This document shows, in pieces, positions 1 through 8,829 of a stretch of DNA of 64,000 nt (the first letter of the stretch is position 1; each line of letters starts with the position of its first letter). The translations under genes and the position numbers were made by a program. Location of the stretch: positions 34,188 through 98,187 of the forward strand of contig NZ_SJPM01000008.1 of the NCBI RefSeq assembly GCF_007859915.1, in the 5' to 3' direction. The notes under the pieces were generated by a model. The model was not told the DNA's origin. It was given only the letters and a program-made list of their open reading frames with translations, and ran no database searches. The DNA comes from Neorhodopirellula pilleata (GTDB taxonomy: Bacteria; Planctomycetota; Planctomycetia; Pirellulales; Pirellulaceae).

Positions 1-2
1 AT

Positions 3-116
3 CTGCGAGCCGCCGTAATCAGCGACGGCAGCGAGCTTGCCGACCACTTTGCGGCTCGCCCAGGAACCCACTACACGCGACAATCCAAGAAAGATAGGCT
101 GCCTGCGATGACCTAG
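3..116 (+). CDS. C-terminal end of an unidentified protein (partial)
   Basis: The window opens inside an open frame of 37 codons that ends with TAG at 114-116. The other two forward frames hit stops sooner or give unlikely peptides. The visible tail reads LRAAVISDGSELADHF and then a basic stretch ending PAMT. I do not recognise the family, and so short a piece gives no function. That it is the 3' end of a gene starting upstream of the window is an inference from the open frame only. Confidence 0.4.
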   Translation: MRAAVISDGSELADHFAARPGTHYTRQSKKDRLPAMT

Positions 117-175
117 TCACCGATTAGCGTGCCTGCACCCTACGCAGCGGGTTTCGAAAAAAGTGCAACTCCAAA

Positions 176-255
176 AAGCGTGAGCGAGGGATATATAAAG
201 AGGATTTAATGGCGTTTGATCCCTCGCTCACGCTTCGGGTTACGATTAAATCAAC
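176..255. repeat. Dispersed palindromic repeat, family A, copy 1
   Basis: Two inverted arms, AAGCGTGAGCGAGGGAT at 176-192 and its exact reverse complement at 219-235, enclose a 26-base spacer. The right arm continues into CGGGTTACGATTAAATCAAC. The same core and flank recur at about 9.2, 21.3, 26.2 and 30.6 kb, with related outer arms at 40 kb, always outside genes. It lies in the gap before the sulfatase gene. Confidence 0.85.
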
Positions 256-467
256 CCGGCTCCAGCCACGGGCCTCGTAGGGTGGCAAGCTGACCAATTG
301 CTTTGGCGGCATTCCTTCGCACAACGGACACCCAATGGAGCCCGCGTTTCCGTTACACTGCTGCCCTTCGACTAATTTACGTGCAGGGGCGTCGGTTGTT
401 AGCCAATTTCCGGACGACTTCGACTTCGTGTTCTGCGTTGCGATCCATTACCAATGGGTATTCTGTC

Positions 468-2864
468 ATGAGACGACTTCTGTATCTACCAATCTTGTTA
501 TTCGCCCTCTCGGCGTCAGGTTTTGCGTTAGAACAGGGAGAGCCGACCAACGCGGAAGAGGCGGCCGCGCAGAAAGCCAAAGCTGCCGCCGAGTTGGATG
601 CGAAGTATCAGGCCTGGGTCGAAACGCTGACACCTGAACGACAGGCTTGGGAACGGGTACTGCAATCGGAATTAGGGGGCTTCTACTTGCCAATCCACCA
701 GCGGCAGAAACTGGCCGGACAGTCCAATGCCTGGGACTACGTCGAGGACGACCCAACTTTGCCCCGGGTGCTCTTGATCGGCGATTCCGTTTCCCGCGCT
801 TACACCGAAACGGTTCGAAGGGAGCTCGCGGGCAAAGCGAACGTGCATCGCGCCCCGGCCAACTGCGGCCCAACGAGCACGGGGTTGAAGAAGATCGACG
901 TGTGGATGGGCGACGGCAAGTGGGACATCATTCATTTCAACTTCGGCATCCATGATCGCAACACGCCGATCGCCGACTACGCCGATCGGCTCGAGCAACT
1001 CGTGCAACGCATGAAGCAGACCGGCGCAACGTTGATTTGGGCGAGCACGACGCCGCTTCCCGACGTTCCCGGCCAATACACGGCCGAGTCGATCATCGAA
1101 CGCAACGCTGCGGCGGCAAAGGTGATGGCCGAGCACAATATCGCCATTGACGATCTCTTCGCCGCGATCACCCCGCAAATTGATGAGTTACAAAATCGAA
1201 ACGATTGTCACTTCAACAGTCCCGGGAACGCTTTGCTTGGTGAAACCGTGGCACGCTTCATCGAGCAACGCTTGGCTTACCGGAACGACCTCTCTTATTA
1301 CGCCGAACCGAAAACATTGACCGCCGCCATCGCCGATGGTTCAACGCAAAAGCCGAACATCGTTATCCTCTATGCTGACGATCTCGGTTATGGCGATGTC
1401 CAATGTTACAACCCGGAACGCGGCAAGATTCCTACGCCGCACATCGACAAGCTCGCGTCGCAAGGGATGCGTTTCACCGATGGGCATTCGTCGTCGGGCG
1501 TCTGTTCGCCGTCGCGTTACACTCTGCTGACCGGACGTTATCACTGGCGCACGCGATTGCAATCCGGGATCGTTCCCCTGTGGGGATCGCCTTTGATCGC
1601 GCCCGATCGCGTCACGATCGGAACACTTGCGAAGCAGCACGGCTATCGTACCGCCTGTGTTGGCAAGTGGCATCTCGGTTGGCAGTGGCCGATCCCATCG
1701 GATCGCTCGAAAGTCTTCAAGGAAAAACCCAAAGGCCAAGCCGTTGCCACCGATGCCCATCGCGAAGTGTGGCGCGAGACGTTCTCACAACCGATCGCCG
1801 GCGGACCGACGACGCGTGGTTTTGATGTTTACTTCGGAACCGATGTCCCCAACCATCCGCCGTTTTGTTTCATCGAAAACGACCGCACCGTAGGAATTCC
1901 GTCTGAGTTCCTGGATGCCGAATTGTTCAAGAACAACCAAGCGAGCGTGCAAGGGCCGGCGCTGGAAGATTGGACGCTCGAGCCGATCCTGCCCGCATTG
2001 GCTGATCGGGCGGTGAAATGGATTGCCGATTCCGCTGCGTACGAAGAGCCGTTTCTTTTGTACATGCCCTTCACCTCGCCTCACACACCACTTTCGGTCA
2101 ATGATGCTTGGAAGGGCAAGAGTCAACTCAATCTTTACGCCGACTTTGTCATGGAGACCGACGCCGTCGTAGGACGCGTGCTTGATTCTCTGGATGCAAG
2201 CGGTGCCGCCGACAACACGATCGTTGTCTTCACGTCCGACAACGGTTGCGCACCTTATATCGGTGTAGGCGACCTCGAGAAAAAGGGGCACTACCCGAGC
2301 GGGCCTCTTCGCGGATACAAGGCTGATGCCTGGGAAGGTGGGCACCGCGTTCCCTTCATCGTGCGTTGGCCCGGAAAGGTGAAGCCGGGCAGTGTTTGCG
2401 ATCAACTCGTGCAACAAGCCGATCTGATCGCGACCTTCGCCGATGTGCTCGAAACGAAACTCCCGGACAACAGCGGCGAGGACAGCTTCAGCTTGGTTCC
2501 GCTGCTGTTCGGTGAAGATCGACCCGTTCGTGAGACGGCGGTGAACTGTTCCATCCGTGGTATCCCATCGGTACGTCAAGGTAATTGGAAATACATCGCT
2601 GCACCTGGATCGGGCGGTTGGGGCAAAGGTGGCGATCAATCGCAACCCGAGCAGTTTTATGATCTCAGCAAAGATCTTGGGGAAACTCAAAACCTAGCAG
2701 CCGCGATGCCCGAGAAAGTTGCCGAGATGAAAGCATTGCTGGAAAAGCTGATCACCGACGGCCGCAGCACTCCTGGCAAGAAACAAAATAACGACATTAA
2801 GGTTACACGCCACCTCACGGGCAGAGTCGCTGACGCGAAGACGCAATCCGGCGGCAACCAGTAA
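468..2864 (+). CDS. Secreted SGNH esterase-sulfatase fusion protein
   Basis: This 798-residue exported protein carries two hydrolase domains. The ATG at 468 is chosen because it is followed directly by a signal peptide (MRRLLYLPILLFALSASG); the longer open frame upstream has no such feature. Residues about 100-270 form an SGNH/GDSL domain: GDSVSR with nucleophile Ser107, an FGIHD block, and NDCHFN near its end. From about residue 290 comes an S1-type sulfatase: the metal-binding start NIVILYADDLGYGD, the CSPSR motif with Cys346 (the residue matured to formylglycine), then KWHLG, SPHTP and SDNG. Family knowledge says such sulfatases remove sulfate esters from algal or mucin polysaccharides, and SGNH domains often remove acetyl groups. 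Acting on one sulfated, acetylated polymer outside the cytoplasm is an inference. SASA-type esterases follow directly, which fits. Confidence 0.9.
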   Translation: MRRLLYLPILLFALSASGFALEQGEPTNAEEAAAQKAKAAAELDAKYQAWVETLTPERQAWERVLQSELGGFYLPIHQRQKLAGQSNAWDYVEDDPTLPRVLLIGDSVSRAYTETVRRELAGKANVHRAPANCGPTSTGLKKIDVWMGDGKWDIIHFNFGIHDRNTPIADYADRLEQLVQRMKQTGATLIWASTTPLPDVPGQYTAESIIERNAAAAKVMAEHNIAIDDLFAAITPQIDELQNRNDCHFNSPGNALLGETVARFIEQRLAYRNDLSYYAEPKTLTAAIADGSTQKPNIVILYADDLGYGDVQCYNPERGKIPTPHIDKLASQGMRFTDGHSSSGVCSPSRYTLLTGRYHWRTRLQSGIVPLWGSPLIAPDRVTIGTLAKQHGYRTACVGKWHLGWQWPIPSDRSKVFKEKPKGQAVATDAHREVWRETFSQPIAGGPTTRGFDVYFGTDVPNHPPFCFIENDRTVGIPSEFLDAELFKNNQASVQGPALEDWTLEPILPALADRAVKWIADSAAYEEPFLLYMPFTSPHTPLSVNDAWKGKSQLNLYADFVMETDAVVGRVLDSLDASGAADNTIVVFTSDNGCAPYIGVGDLEKKGHYPSGPLRGYKADAWEGGHRVPFIVRWPGKVKPGSVCDQLVQQADLIATFADVLETKLPDNSGEDSFSLVPLLFGEDRPVRETAVNCSIRGIPSVRQGNWKYIAAPGSGGWGKGGDQSQPEQFYDLSKDLGETQNLAAAMPEKVAEMKALLEKLITDGRSTPGKKQNNDIKVTRHLTGRVADAKTQSGGNQ

Positions 2865-2903
2865 CATCATCATGAAACACCCCACACCGATGCGTTGAAT
2901 CCC

Positions 2904-4058
2904 ATGAATTCGGTACATCAATTTGTCTTGCCTTACGCCGCCCTCATCGCATGGTCACTCTTACCAAGGGCGGAATTGCACGCGGTCGAGTTGCGTTTGA
3001 CGTCCCCACTCGAATATCAAGTCGTTCAGCGATCGAGCCCCGGTGCGGGAACGCTGCGGATCACGGGTGAACTGCCCGAGGAACTGTCGGATGAACTATC
3101 GAAGACGGACTCCACGATCGAAGCACGGTTCGCCAGCGAGTCCGACGAGACGTCTTGGCAACGCGTGAGCGGTTCGGTATCGGGGCGAACCGTCCAAGGA
3201 ACCGTCCAGACGCCCGCCGGTGGATGGTGGCGACTCGAAGTGAGGGTTTCGCAGGCCGGGAAAGCGGTCGCCAGCGGCTCGGTCGATCGGGTCGGCGTCG
3301 GCGAGTTGTTTGTCATCGCCGGTCAATCGAATTCGGCCAATCACGGCGAAGAAAAACAACGAACACAAAGCGGCCGCGTTGCCGCTTTCGATGGCAAGAC
3401 TTGGCGGATTGCCGACGATCCGCAGCCGGGTGCCAGCGGAACCGGAGGCAGTTTCATTCCTCCATTCGCCGATGCGGTCGTCGCGACACAAAAAGTTCCC
3501 GTGGGCATCATCGCTTGCGGTATCGGCGCGACGAGCGTGCGCGAGTGGCTGCCTGAAGGGGCGACTTTCCCGAATCCGCCCACCATCGAAAGCCGCGTCG
3601 AGCGACTCGCCGACGGATCATGGGCCAGCCGAGGTGCTGCATTTGACGCATTCGTCTCACGGATGAAACCGCTGGGGCCGCACGGCTTTCGAGCGGTGCT
3701 GTGGCACCAAGGCGAAAGCGACGCCAATCAGAAAGACCCATCACGCACGCTGTCGGGCGAGCTTTACCGCGAGTACCTGGAAACCGTTATCCGTGAATCT
3801 CGACGCGCGATCGGCTGGAACGCCCCCTGGTTTGTCGCACAAGCCAGTTATCACGTCCCCGGCGACGAAGGGAGCGACGAGATCCGCGCCGCTCAGGAGT
3901 CGCTGTGGCGGGACGGCGTCGCGCACCAAGGACCAGACTCCGACGCGCTCAAAGGAACGCTTCGAGAACGCAATGGACAAGGGATCCATTTCAGCGGCCC
4001 GGGTCTGCGCGAGCACGGCGCGAGGTGGGCGGAGAAGATAATCCCGTGGATGGATTAA
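2904..4058 (+). CDS. SASA-type (sialate O-acetylesterase-like) secreted esterase
   Basis: The product is a 384-residue protein with an N-terminal hydrophobic segment that looks like a signal peptide. The SASA/SGNH-like domain shows the nucleophile block VIAGQSNSANHG (Ser142) and the downstream LWHQGESD block, the standard signature of carbohydrate acetylesterases of the DUF303/SASA group. A beta-sandwich-like N-terminal stretch of about 120 residues precedes it. An ATG at 2904 is preferred over the in-frame TTG at 2895. It starts 39 bases after the sulfatase stop, so the two are probably co-transcribed. The real substrate is unknown; the sialate name is inherited from the family, and plant or algal polysaccharide deacetylation is equally possible. 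Confidence 0.85.
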   Translation: MNSVHQFVLPYAALIAWSLLPRAELHAVELRLTSPLEYQVVQRSSPGAGTLRITGELPEELSDELSKTDSTIEARFASESDETSWQRVSGSVSGRTVQGTVQTPAGGWWRLEVRVSQAGKAVASGSVDRVGVGELFVIAGQSNSANHGEEKQRTQSGRVAAFDGKTWRIADDPQPGASGTGGSFIPPFADAVVATQKVPVGIIACGIGATSVREWLPEGATFPNPPTIESRVERLADGSWASRGAAFDAFVSRMKPLGPHGFRAVLWHQGESDANQKDPSRTLSGELYREYLETVIRESRRAIGWNAPWFVAQASYHVPGDEGSDEIRAAQESLWRDGVAHQGPDSDALKGTLRERNGQGIHFSGPGLREHGARWAEKIIPWMD

Positions 4059-4122
4059 CAACGGACTGCGCCGGAGAACGTGGGCGGTGGCACGCTGTGG
4101 TGCCGGTACGAATCACTTGCGT

Positions 4123-4298
4123 AATGTCACAGTATCGGTTGGGTGAACCGCAACGCCCGTTCGACAAACTCCAACGTTTGGGATGGCGTGCTCGACGAAT
4201 CCCGATGGGGAATACCGTCGCCGCAACAGGCCGTTGGACGTAACTGGGACTGGCTGATCAACGACGCCTACCCCCGCGATTGGCAAGCTTTCCAATAA
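4123..4298 (+). pseudogene. Possible remnant of a gene 3' end
   Basis: A forward frame is open from just after a TAA up to a TAA at 4296-4298. It reads like a protein C-terminus rich in Trp: SNVWDGVLDESRWG, then GRNWDWLINDAYPRDWQAFQ. No start codon with a ribosome site is apparent, and the neighbouring 3' ends of the two esterase genes converge here. I cannot name the family. It may be a decayed fragment or chance. Confidence 0.25.
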
Positions 4299-4319
4299 GA
4301 CGGGGAGAGTGTGTGAACG

Positions 4320-4373
4320 TGGCATCGGCTTCCAGACTGTGTGGCGACAAACACAGACTGGAGGCCTATGCCA
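4320..4373. repeat. Large hairpin between convergent genes
   Basis: Two 22-base arms (4321-4342 and 4351-4372) are reverse complements with two mismatches around an 8-base loop. The left arm reads GGCATCGGCTTCCAGACTGT. It lies 10 bases beyond the stop of the minus-strand esterase and ends the gap after the plus-strand one, so it could terminate both transcripts. No T-run follows, so a dispersed palindromic element is equally likely. Confidence 0.7.
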
Positions 4374-4382
4374 CCTTAGACG

Positions 4383-5474
4383 TCACTCGGCTGCGAGCAG
4401 CTTCACCATCGCTTTTCCCATCGCTTCGCCAACATTCATATACGTTTCGGCGTTTCCACCATAATGGCTTCCTGAACTGCCGCCTTGCGAAAGCGGATGG
4501 GTGTAAACGGTCGCGACGTTTCCTTTGAACTGCGGGTACTTTCCCGACTCGCCATCGACAGCCATCATCGCGTCGAGAATCTTGCCGCCGTTGTCGGTTG
4601 AACCTTGTTGCGTTTGCCCGAGCGTCGCACAAACGAATTTCGCGTTCGGCGAATCGAAATCTTTTCGTAGCTGTTCAATCAAATGGACGAGGTTCTGCTC
4701 GTATCGACTTGAAAGAGCCGCACTACGACTGTCCCGGTCGCCCTGCCACCAGAAAAACCCAGCGACCTCGTACTCTTTCGCGTCGGGGTAATACTGATCA
4801 AGCTCGACAAGCACGCCTTTGGCCCGAGCGATGTCGCCGTCGTACTGCATGCCCGCGTACCAATTGATCTGTTTTGGCTCGGAACCTTTCTGCCAGCGCT
4901 CGGGAGTTTCTTTGTACCCGGGATGAATCCAAGTGACGCCGTCCTCGTCGGTGAACTCAAATCCCTCGCTCTCCGGCGGCAGCAAATCCCAGCCGAGCGC
5001 TCGGTTGCCGATGCAACTCTTCAAGATCAACACCGGCGCGGCGATCGCGGTACCCAAGTGATGCCCGATACCGATCTCCGGTCCGATCGCCTTTCCTTTG
5101 ATTGTCAACCACTCGTTGTTGAACAATTTCATGCCGCCTGTGCCGCTTCCCATCACGCGGACGTTACGAACATCGTTTCGCTCTGTCCAGTCGCCGTTGT
5201 CATCGACAAGATAAGGGTAAAGCTGCTTTTCGCGAACGGCATGTTCGAGTGAACCTTCGCCGCCATTGATCTTGCCAAAACCGAGCATGTTGGATTGACC
5301 AAGCAGGATGTAGACCTGGACCGGTTGGCTCATGTCAGCCGGCTTCGAATCAGGATCGGGAATCTGACCTTGCTCGTCGGCGTAACCTGCGTGTTGACCG
5401 AGCAGAACGAGTGTGATGAACCAATTGAATACTGATGTGGACAGAAAAGTTCGGGGCATGGGTATTGATTTCAA
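4383..5474 (-). CDS. SASA-type secreted carbohydrate esterase
   Basis: A 363-residue exported protein with an N-terminal signal peptide (FNWFITLVLLGQHAGYA, residues about 16-32). The SASA domain carries VYILLGQSNMLGFG with Ser61 as the likely nucleophile, and a later FFWWQGDRDS block holding the second conserved motif. It resembles the esterase at 2904 in fold signature but is clearly a different subfamily (the first motif is LLGQSNM rather than IAGQSNS). It is transcribed toward that gene and away from the FAD oxidoreductase. Deacetylation or esterase action on polysaccharide is the family expectation. The start at 5474 is the first Met; a second Met lies five codons in. Confidence 0.85.
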   Translation of the reverse strand: MKSIPMPRTFLSTSVFNWFITLVLLGQHAGYADEQGQIPDPDSKPADMSQPVQVYILLGQSNMLGFGKINGGEGSLEHAVREKQLYPYLVDDNGDWTERNDVRNVRVMGSGTGGMKLFNNEWLTIKGKAIGPEIGIGHHLGTAIAAPVLILKSCIGNRALGWDLLPPESEGFEFTDEDGVTWIHPGYKETPERWQKGSEPKQINWYAGMQYDGDIARAKGVLVELDQYYPDAKEYEVAGFFWWQGDRDSRSAALSSRYEQNLVHLIEQLRKDFDSPNAKFVCATLGQTQQGSTDNGGKILDAMMAVDGESGKYPQFKGNVATVYTHPLSQGGSSGSHYGGNAETYMNVGEAMGKAMVKLLAAE

Positions 5475-5635
5475 GAAGGTAAATGAGTTGGCCGCGTTGA
5501 GCTATCATAATAGCCCAAGGTTGATCGGAAAGTTATCTTGCGCCCGATTCCATCAGAGATCCCGTTTCTCACTTTTGGGAGGATCGGGGTTTCGGATCCG
5601 CCATTCTTCGTAATTCTGCACCAGGACAAACGCTC

Positions 5636-7795
5636 ATGCCAAGTTTCGTTATCAATCGAGCCATCTCGCGTCCCACTTTCACTGCCTTCTCTACGCGATG
5701 GATGTTGGTACCGATTTGGATGCTGATGACGGTCGCGGTGCTTCCGGCTCACCCAACCGAGCAGCGTGGGAATTCTGAGTCGGGTGTCGCGATCGAATCC
5801 GATGTGATCGTTTATGGTTCGACGCCCGGCGGGTTTTGTGCCGCGATCGCTGCGGCGCGCGAAGGGGCATCGGTCATTCTGCTCGAACCGACCGACCATG
5901 TGGGGGCGATGAACACGGGTGGGCTTAGCCATTGCGATTCGAACCAAATGGTCCGCAGCACGGTGATGGGTTTGTTCGATGAATGGCACACACGCATCGT
6001 CAAGGACTACACCGATCGCGGCCTCAAGGCACCCTACAATCCGGCAAAGAAAGATCAATCGGTTTGGACGTTCGAACCACATGTTGCGATGCGCGTAACG
6101 ATGCAAATGCTTAACGAGGCCGGCGTTGAAGTGCTGACCGAACGATATCTGAGATCGGTCAGCAAAGTAGGGAAGCGAATCACCTCAGTGGTGACGACCA
6201 ACGGGACGTTCACCGGTCGAGTCTTTGTCGATGGCACCTACGAAGGCGACCTGATGGCCGCCGCCGGAGTCGACTGGACGATCGGTCGGGAAGGCCGTGA
6301 CGAGTACGGCGAGTCGCTCGCCGGCAAGCAGTATCCCAAACGCAAGATGAACATCAGCGGCTTTGACGACGACGGCAACCTGTTGCCGCTGCTCACCGGT
6401 GCGGACAGCGGCCCAATCGATAAGAACCCAGATGAAGCCGGTGATAGCAACATCATGACTTACAGCTTTCGCCTATGCCTGACCGCAAAACCGGAAAACC
6501 GCGTCCCGATGCCCAGGCCGGACCACTACGATCCGGCGAGATTCGAAATCATCCGTCGCGCGTTGCAAGCGGGAGAGAAACGCGTCGGGTTTGATCTCTA
6601 TCCGTTGCCGGGCAACAAACTCGACGGCAACAACTCGATCGGTGGTCAATTCTCGATCGGTCTGGTCGGTGGCGGAACCGAATGGCATTCGTCCGACGAG
6701 TCTGAAAGGAAGAGGATATGGGAAGCGCACAAACAATACACGCTCGAGTTTTATCAGTTTTTGACGACCGATCCGGCGGTCCCGACGCCCGTTCGCAATC
6801 AGTTCAAGAACCTTGGCTTATGTGTCGACGAATTCGCCAACTACGACCATTTCTCACCGGCGCTATACGTCCGCGAGTCGCGTCGAATGAAAGGAATGTA
6901 CGTGATCAGTCAGCAGGATATTCTCGAATCGCCCGAGAAAGAGGATCCGATTGCCATCTCATCCTTCCCGATCGATTCGCACGACTGCCGGCGAATCGCA
7001 CTGAAGGACGGAGGCGTCATCAACGAAGGAACGATCTTTCCCGTTCGACGTTCCGATCCGAAACAGGGCTATGCGTACCATGTCCCATACCGATCGATCC
7101 TGCCGAAACCGGATCAGTGCGATAACTTACTCGTGCCGGTAGCGCTATCATGCACCCACGTTGGCATCTCGTCGCTGCGAATCGAAGGGACATGGATGAT
7201 CATCGGGCAAGCCGCCGGGATCGCTGCGGCGTTGTCTGCGGACCAAGATGTGCCCGTGCAGACGTTGCCCTATGAAAGACTCCGCAAACGATTGTTGGCT
7301 CAAAAGCAAATCCTCGAGTTGCCGGTAGTGGCGGATTCACCGACGACGAATCGTTCCATCGACATGGAGTCACTCAAAGGCATCGTGCTCGATGACGCGG
7401 CTGCTGAACTGCAAGGCAACTGGTCGCGATCGACGAACTTCAAACCGCACATCGCCAGCGGATATCTCTTCACCGGGGAAGAGGACTCCCAAGCGAGCGT
7501 CGAAAGCACCGCCATCTTTCGTTTCAGGGTTCCCAAGTCAGGACGATATCAATTGCTGATGGCTTATTCGGCCCATGAAACCAGAGCAAAGAATGTCCCT
7601 GTCAGTATTGTTTCGGGATCGCACCATAAAACATTCCAAGTCGATCAAACCGAGTCGCTGCCGTCTGGAGAACACTTTCGTTTGATCGACACCATCGAAT
7701 TGCAAGCCGAAGTCGATTCCCAAATTCAAATCAGCAACGCCGACACAACCGGATTCGTCATCTTGGACGCCCTGCAATTGCTTGCCGTGGAATGA
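5636..7795 (+). CDS. Secreted FAD-dependent oxidoreductase with C-terminal golvesin-like domain
   Basis: A 719-residue protein. Residues 1-45 contain a hydrophobic export segment (MLVPIWMLMTVAVLPAHP). From about residue 55 the dinucleotide-binding strand reads DVIVYGSTPGGFCAA, ending the second strand at LLEP, as in the FAD_oxidored (PF12831) group. The block HVGAMNTGGLSHCD follows. A second FAD-contacting region with GTWMIIGQAAGIAAA lies near residue 525. The last 130 residues form a beta-sandwich with FRVPKSGRYQLLMAYS, typical of golvesin/xanthan-lyase C-terminal domains. Its substrate is not evident; such planctomycete proteins usually sit in polysaccharide loci, as here. An AGGAC sequence 12 bases before the ATG supports this start; an internal Met at 5702 is an alternative. 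Divergent from the esterase on its left. Confidence 0.85.
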   Translation: MPSFVINRAISRPTFTAFSTRWMLVPIWMLMTVAVLPAHPTEQRGNSESGVAIESDVIVYGSTPGGFCAAIAAAREGASVILLEPTDHVGAMNTGGLSHCDSNQMVRSTVMGLFDEWHTRIVKDYTDRGLKAPYNPAKKDQSVWTFEPHVAMRVTMQMLNEAGVEVLTERYLRSVSKVGKRITSVVTTNGTFTGRVFVDGTYEGDLMAAAGVDWTIGREGRDEYGESLAGKQYPKRKMNISGFDDDGNLLPLLTGADSGPIDKNPDEAGDSNIMTYSFRLCLTAKPENRVPMPRPDHYDPARFEIIRRALQAGEKRVGFDLYPLPGNKLDGNNSIGGQFSIGLVGGGTEWHSSDESERKRIWEAHKQYTLEFYQFLTTDPAVPTPVRNQFKNLGLCVDEFANYDHFSPALYVRESRRMKGMYVISQQDILESPEKEDPIAISSFPIDSHDCRRIALKDGGVINEGTIFPVRRSDPKQGYAYHVPYRSILPKPDQCDNLLVPVALSCTHVGISSLRIEGTWMIIGQAAGIAAALSADQDVPVQTLPYERLRKRLLAQKQILELPVVADSPTTNRSIDMESLKGIVLDDAAAELQGNWSRSTNFKPHIASGYLFTGEEDSQASVESTAIFRFRVPKSGRYQLLMAYSAHETRAKNVPVSIVSGSHHKTFQVDQTESLPSGEHFRLIDTIELQAEVDSQIQISNADTTGFVILDALQLLAVE

Positions 7796-7799
7796 GGGC

Positions 7800-8033
7800 A
7801 GTTAATAGGCGCACCGCAATCATTTCTTCCGGTCGTCCAAGTTCCAAGACGGCATCCGCGATCGAGTTGTTGTACTTCAGCCGTAACAAAGGAGTCAGTT
7901 TGCCTTGGTCAGATTCCCGAACACCTTCGGAGACATCGTGGGCCAGCACAAGGTCCAGAAATGCTTGGTGTTTGGTGTTGAAGGAGACGGTGATGTCGGT
8001 CTTTGCCTGAGCCGCAAGTTCGCCCCGCGTCTT
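7800..8033 (-). pseudogene. Fragment of type I restriction enzyme R subunit C-terminus
   Basis: On the minus strand, an open frame from 8033 reads KTRGELAAQAKTDITV, then FLDLVLAHDVSEGV, LTPLLRLKYNNSIADAV and ELGRPEE. I recognise this as the C-terminal domain of EcoEI-type HsdR proteins, which normally end shortly after this point. No start codon, helicase or nuclease portion exists upstream, and the frame begins abruptly. It is therefore a leftover of about 75 residues from a protein of roughly 800. Homology seems to stop near 7828, after which the frame runs into the 3' end of the oxidoreductase gene. It lies beside a tRNA gene. Confidence 0.7.
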
Positions 8034-8160
8034 GGTCGGGGCGGCCTAGGCCAAGTAAAATAGGACGTCAAACAAGTCACTACCTTTGTGCTGGCTCGAT
8101 CTATCGATTGAATTCCCTGCAAATCCGGTGCGGAAAACGGAAAGCGACCACACCGACACG

Positions 8161-8191
8161 AAAAAACGCCAACGGAAACGAACCGTCGGCG
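8161..8191 (-). terminator. Intrinsic terminator downstream of tRNA-Leu
   Basis: On the minus strand a 9-bp stem (CGCCGACGG with CCGTTGGCG, one mismatch) with a 7-base loop is followed directly by six T residues. It lies 57 bases after the 3' end of the tRNA gene on the same strand, as expected for its terminator. Confidence 0.75.
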
Positions 8192-8248
8192 TTATCGAAA
8201 ATCGTCAAAAAGGCTGCGTTTTAAGGGTTAAAACGCTCACGACTAGAG

Positions 8249-8334
8249 TACCCAGGGCGGGACTCGAACCCGCAAGGCCGTATCCGGCCGGGGGATTTTA
8301 AATCCCCTGTGTCTGCCAATTCCACCACCTGGGC
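8249..8334 (-). tRNA. tRNA-Leu (anticodon UAA)
   Basis: The minus strand folds into a class II tRNA of 86 bases. The 5' acceptor strand GCCCAGG pairs with CCTGGGT (one G-U pair), and A is the discriminator base. The D-arm region is GTGGTGGAATTGGCAGACAC. The anticodon stem GGGGA/TCCCC holds loop TTTAAAA with anticodon TAA. There is a long variable arm (CCGGCCGGATACGGCC) and a T-loop TTCGAGTC. The long variable arm and the anticodon identify leucine. CCA is not encoded. A terminator follows at 8191-8161. Confidence 0.95.
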
Positions 8335-8491
8335 AGGTGTCGTGATTTACGATGTATTTGTCGATTTCCGGGCTGGAACGACGCTGCCAAAAACCTTCGT
8401 GGTGACAGATTCGGCACCATCGCTGCACGAGCCTTCGACTTGGCTCCAGTAAGATAGCCTGCCAGATCGACATGAAACAGTGGTGAGGCTC

Positions 8492-8518
8492 ACCCAGCAG
8501 CGGCTTTTTCCGCTGGGT
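8492..8518 (+). terminator. Hairpin with short T-rich tail
   Basis: The arms ACCCAGC and GCTGGGT enclose a loop containing a T-run, and CATTTTCT follows. No plus-strand gene ends just before it, so its role is doubtful; it could be a relic of a removed gene. Confidence 0.25.
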
Positions 8519-8598
8519 CATTTTCTACGTTCATCATCTGGCCAATCTGACTCGCTGCATCCTCTGCCTGACCGGGGAAGAGATGGCCGTACCGGTCC

Positions 8599-8829
8599 AT
8601 GGTTGATTTTCATTTGATCACTAGCGGTTACGTTTTGATCCGGATTTCGCATGTAATTCAACAGCAGTTGGACGAAACGCTACAACGCATGTCGCGTACG
8701 GGCGTGATGGTGCTGAATCGCTTGGACAATCCGGCCGAAATCGCCGCCGACGATCGAGCAGCAGAATTCACGACGTCAATCGGTGAACCTCGACAGATCA
8801 TCCACATGGAGGAACCCGCCCATGTCTAA
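8599..8829 (+). CDS. Small hypothetical ORF, 76 residues
   Basis: An ATG-initiated frame gives a 76-residue acidic peptide with SHVIQQQLDETLQRM as its most helical-looking part. I do not recognise it. Its TAA overlaps the ATG of the next, frameshifted frame (ATGTCTAA), the kind of overlap seen in operons, which is the main argument that this was once a gene. Everything around it, including the HsdR fragment and the broken frame downstream, looks decayed, so this may be a remnant too. Confidence 0.25.
   Translation: MVDFHLITSGYVLIRISHVIQQQLDETLQRMSRTGVMVLNRLDNPAEIAADDRAAEFTTSIGEPRQIIHMEEPAHV

Noticed and set aside
4088..4104. TGGCACG resembling a sigma-54 -24 element
   Set aside because: The GC doublet expected at -12 has the wrong spacing and no gene follows on that strand.
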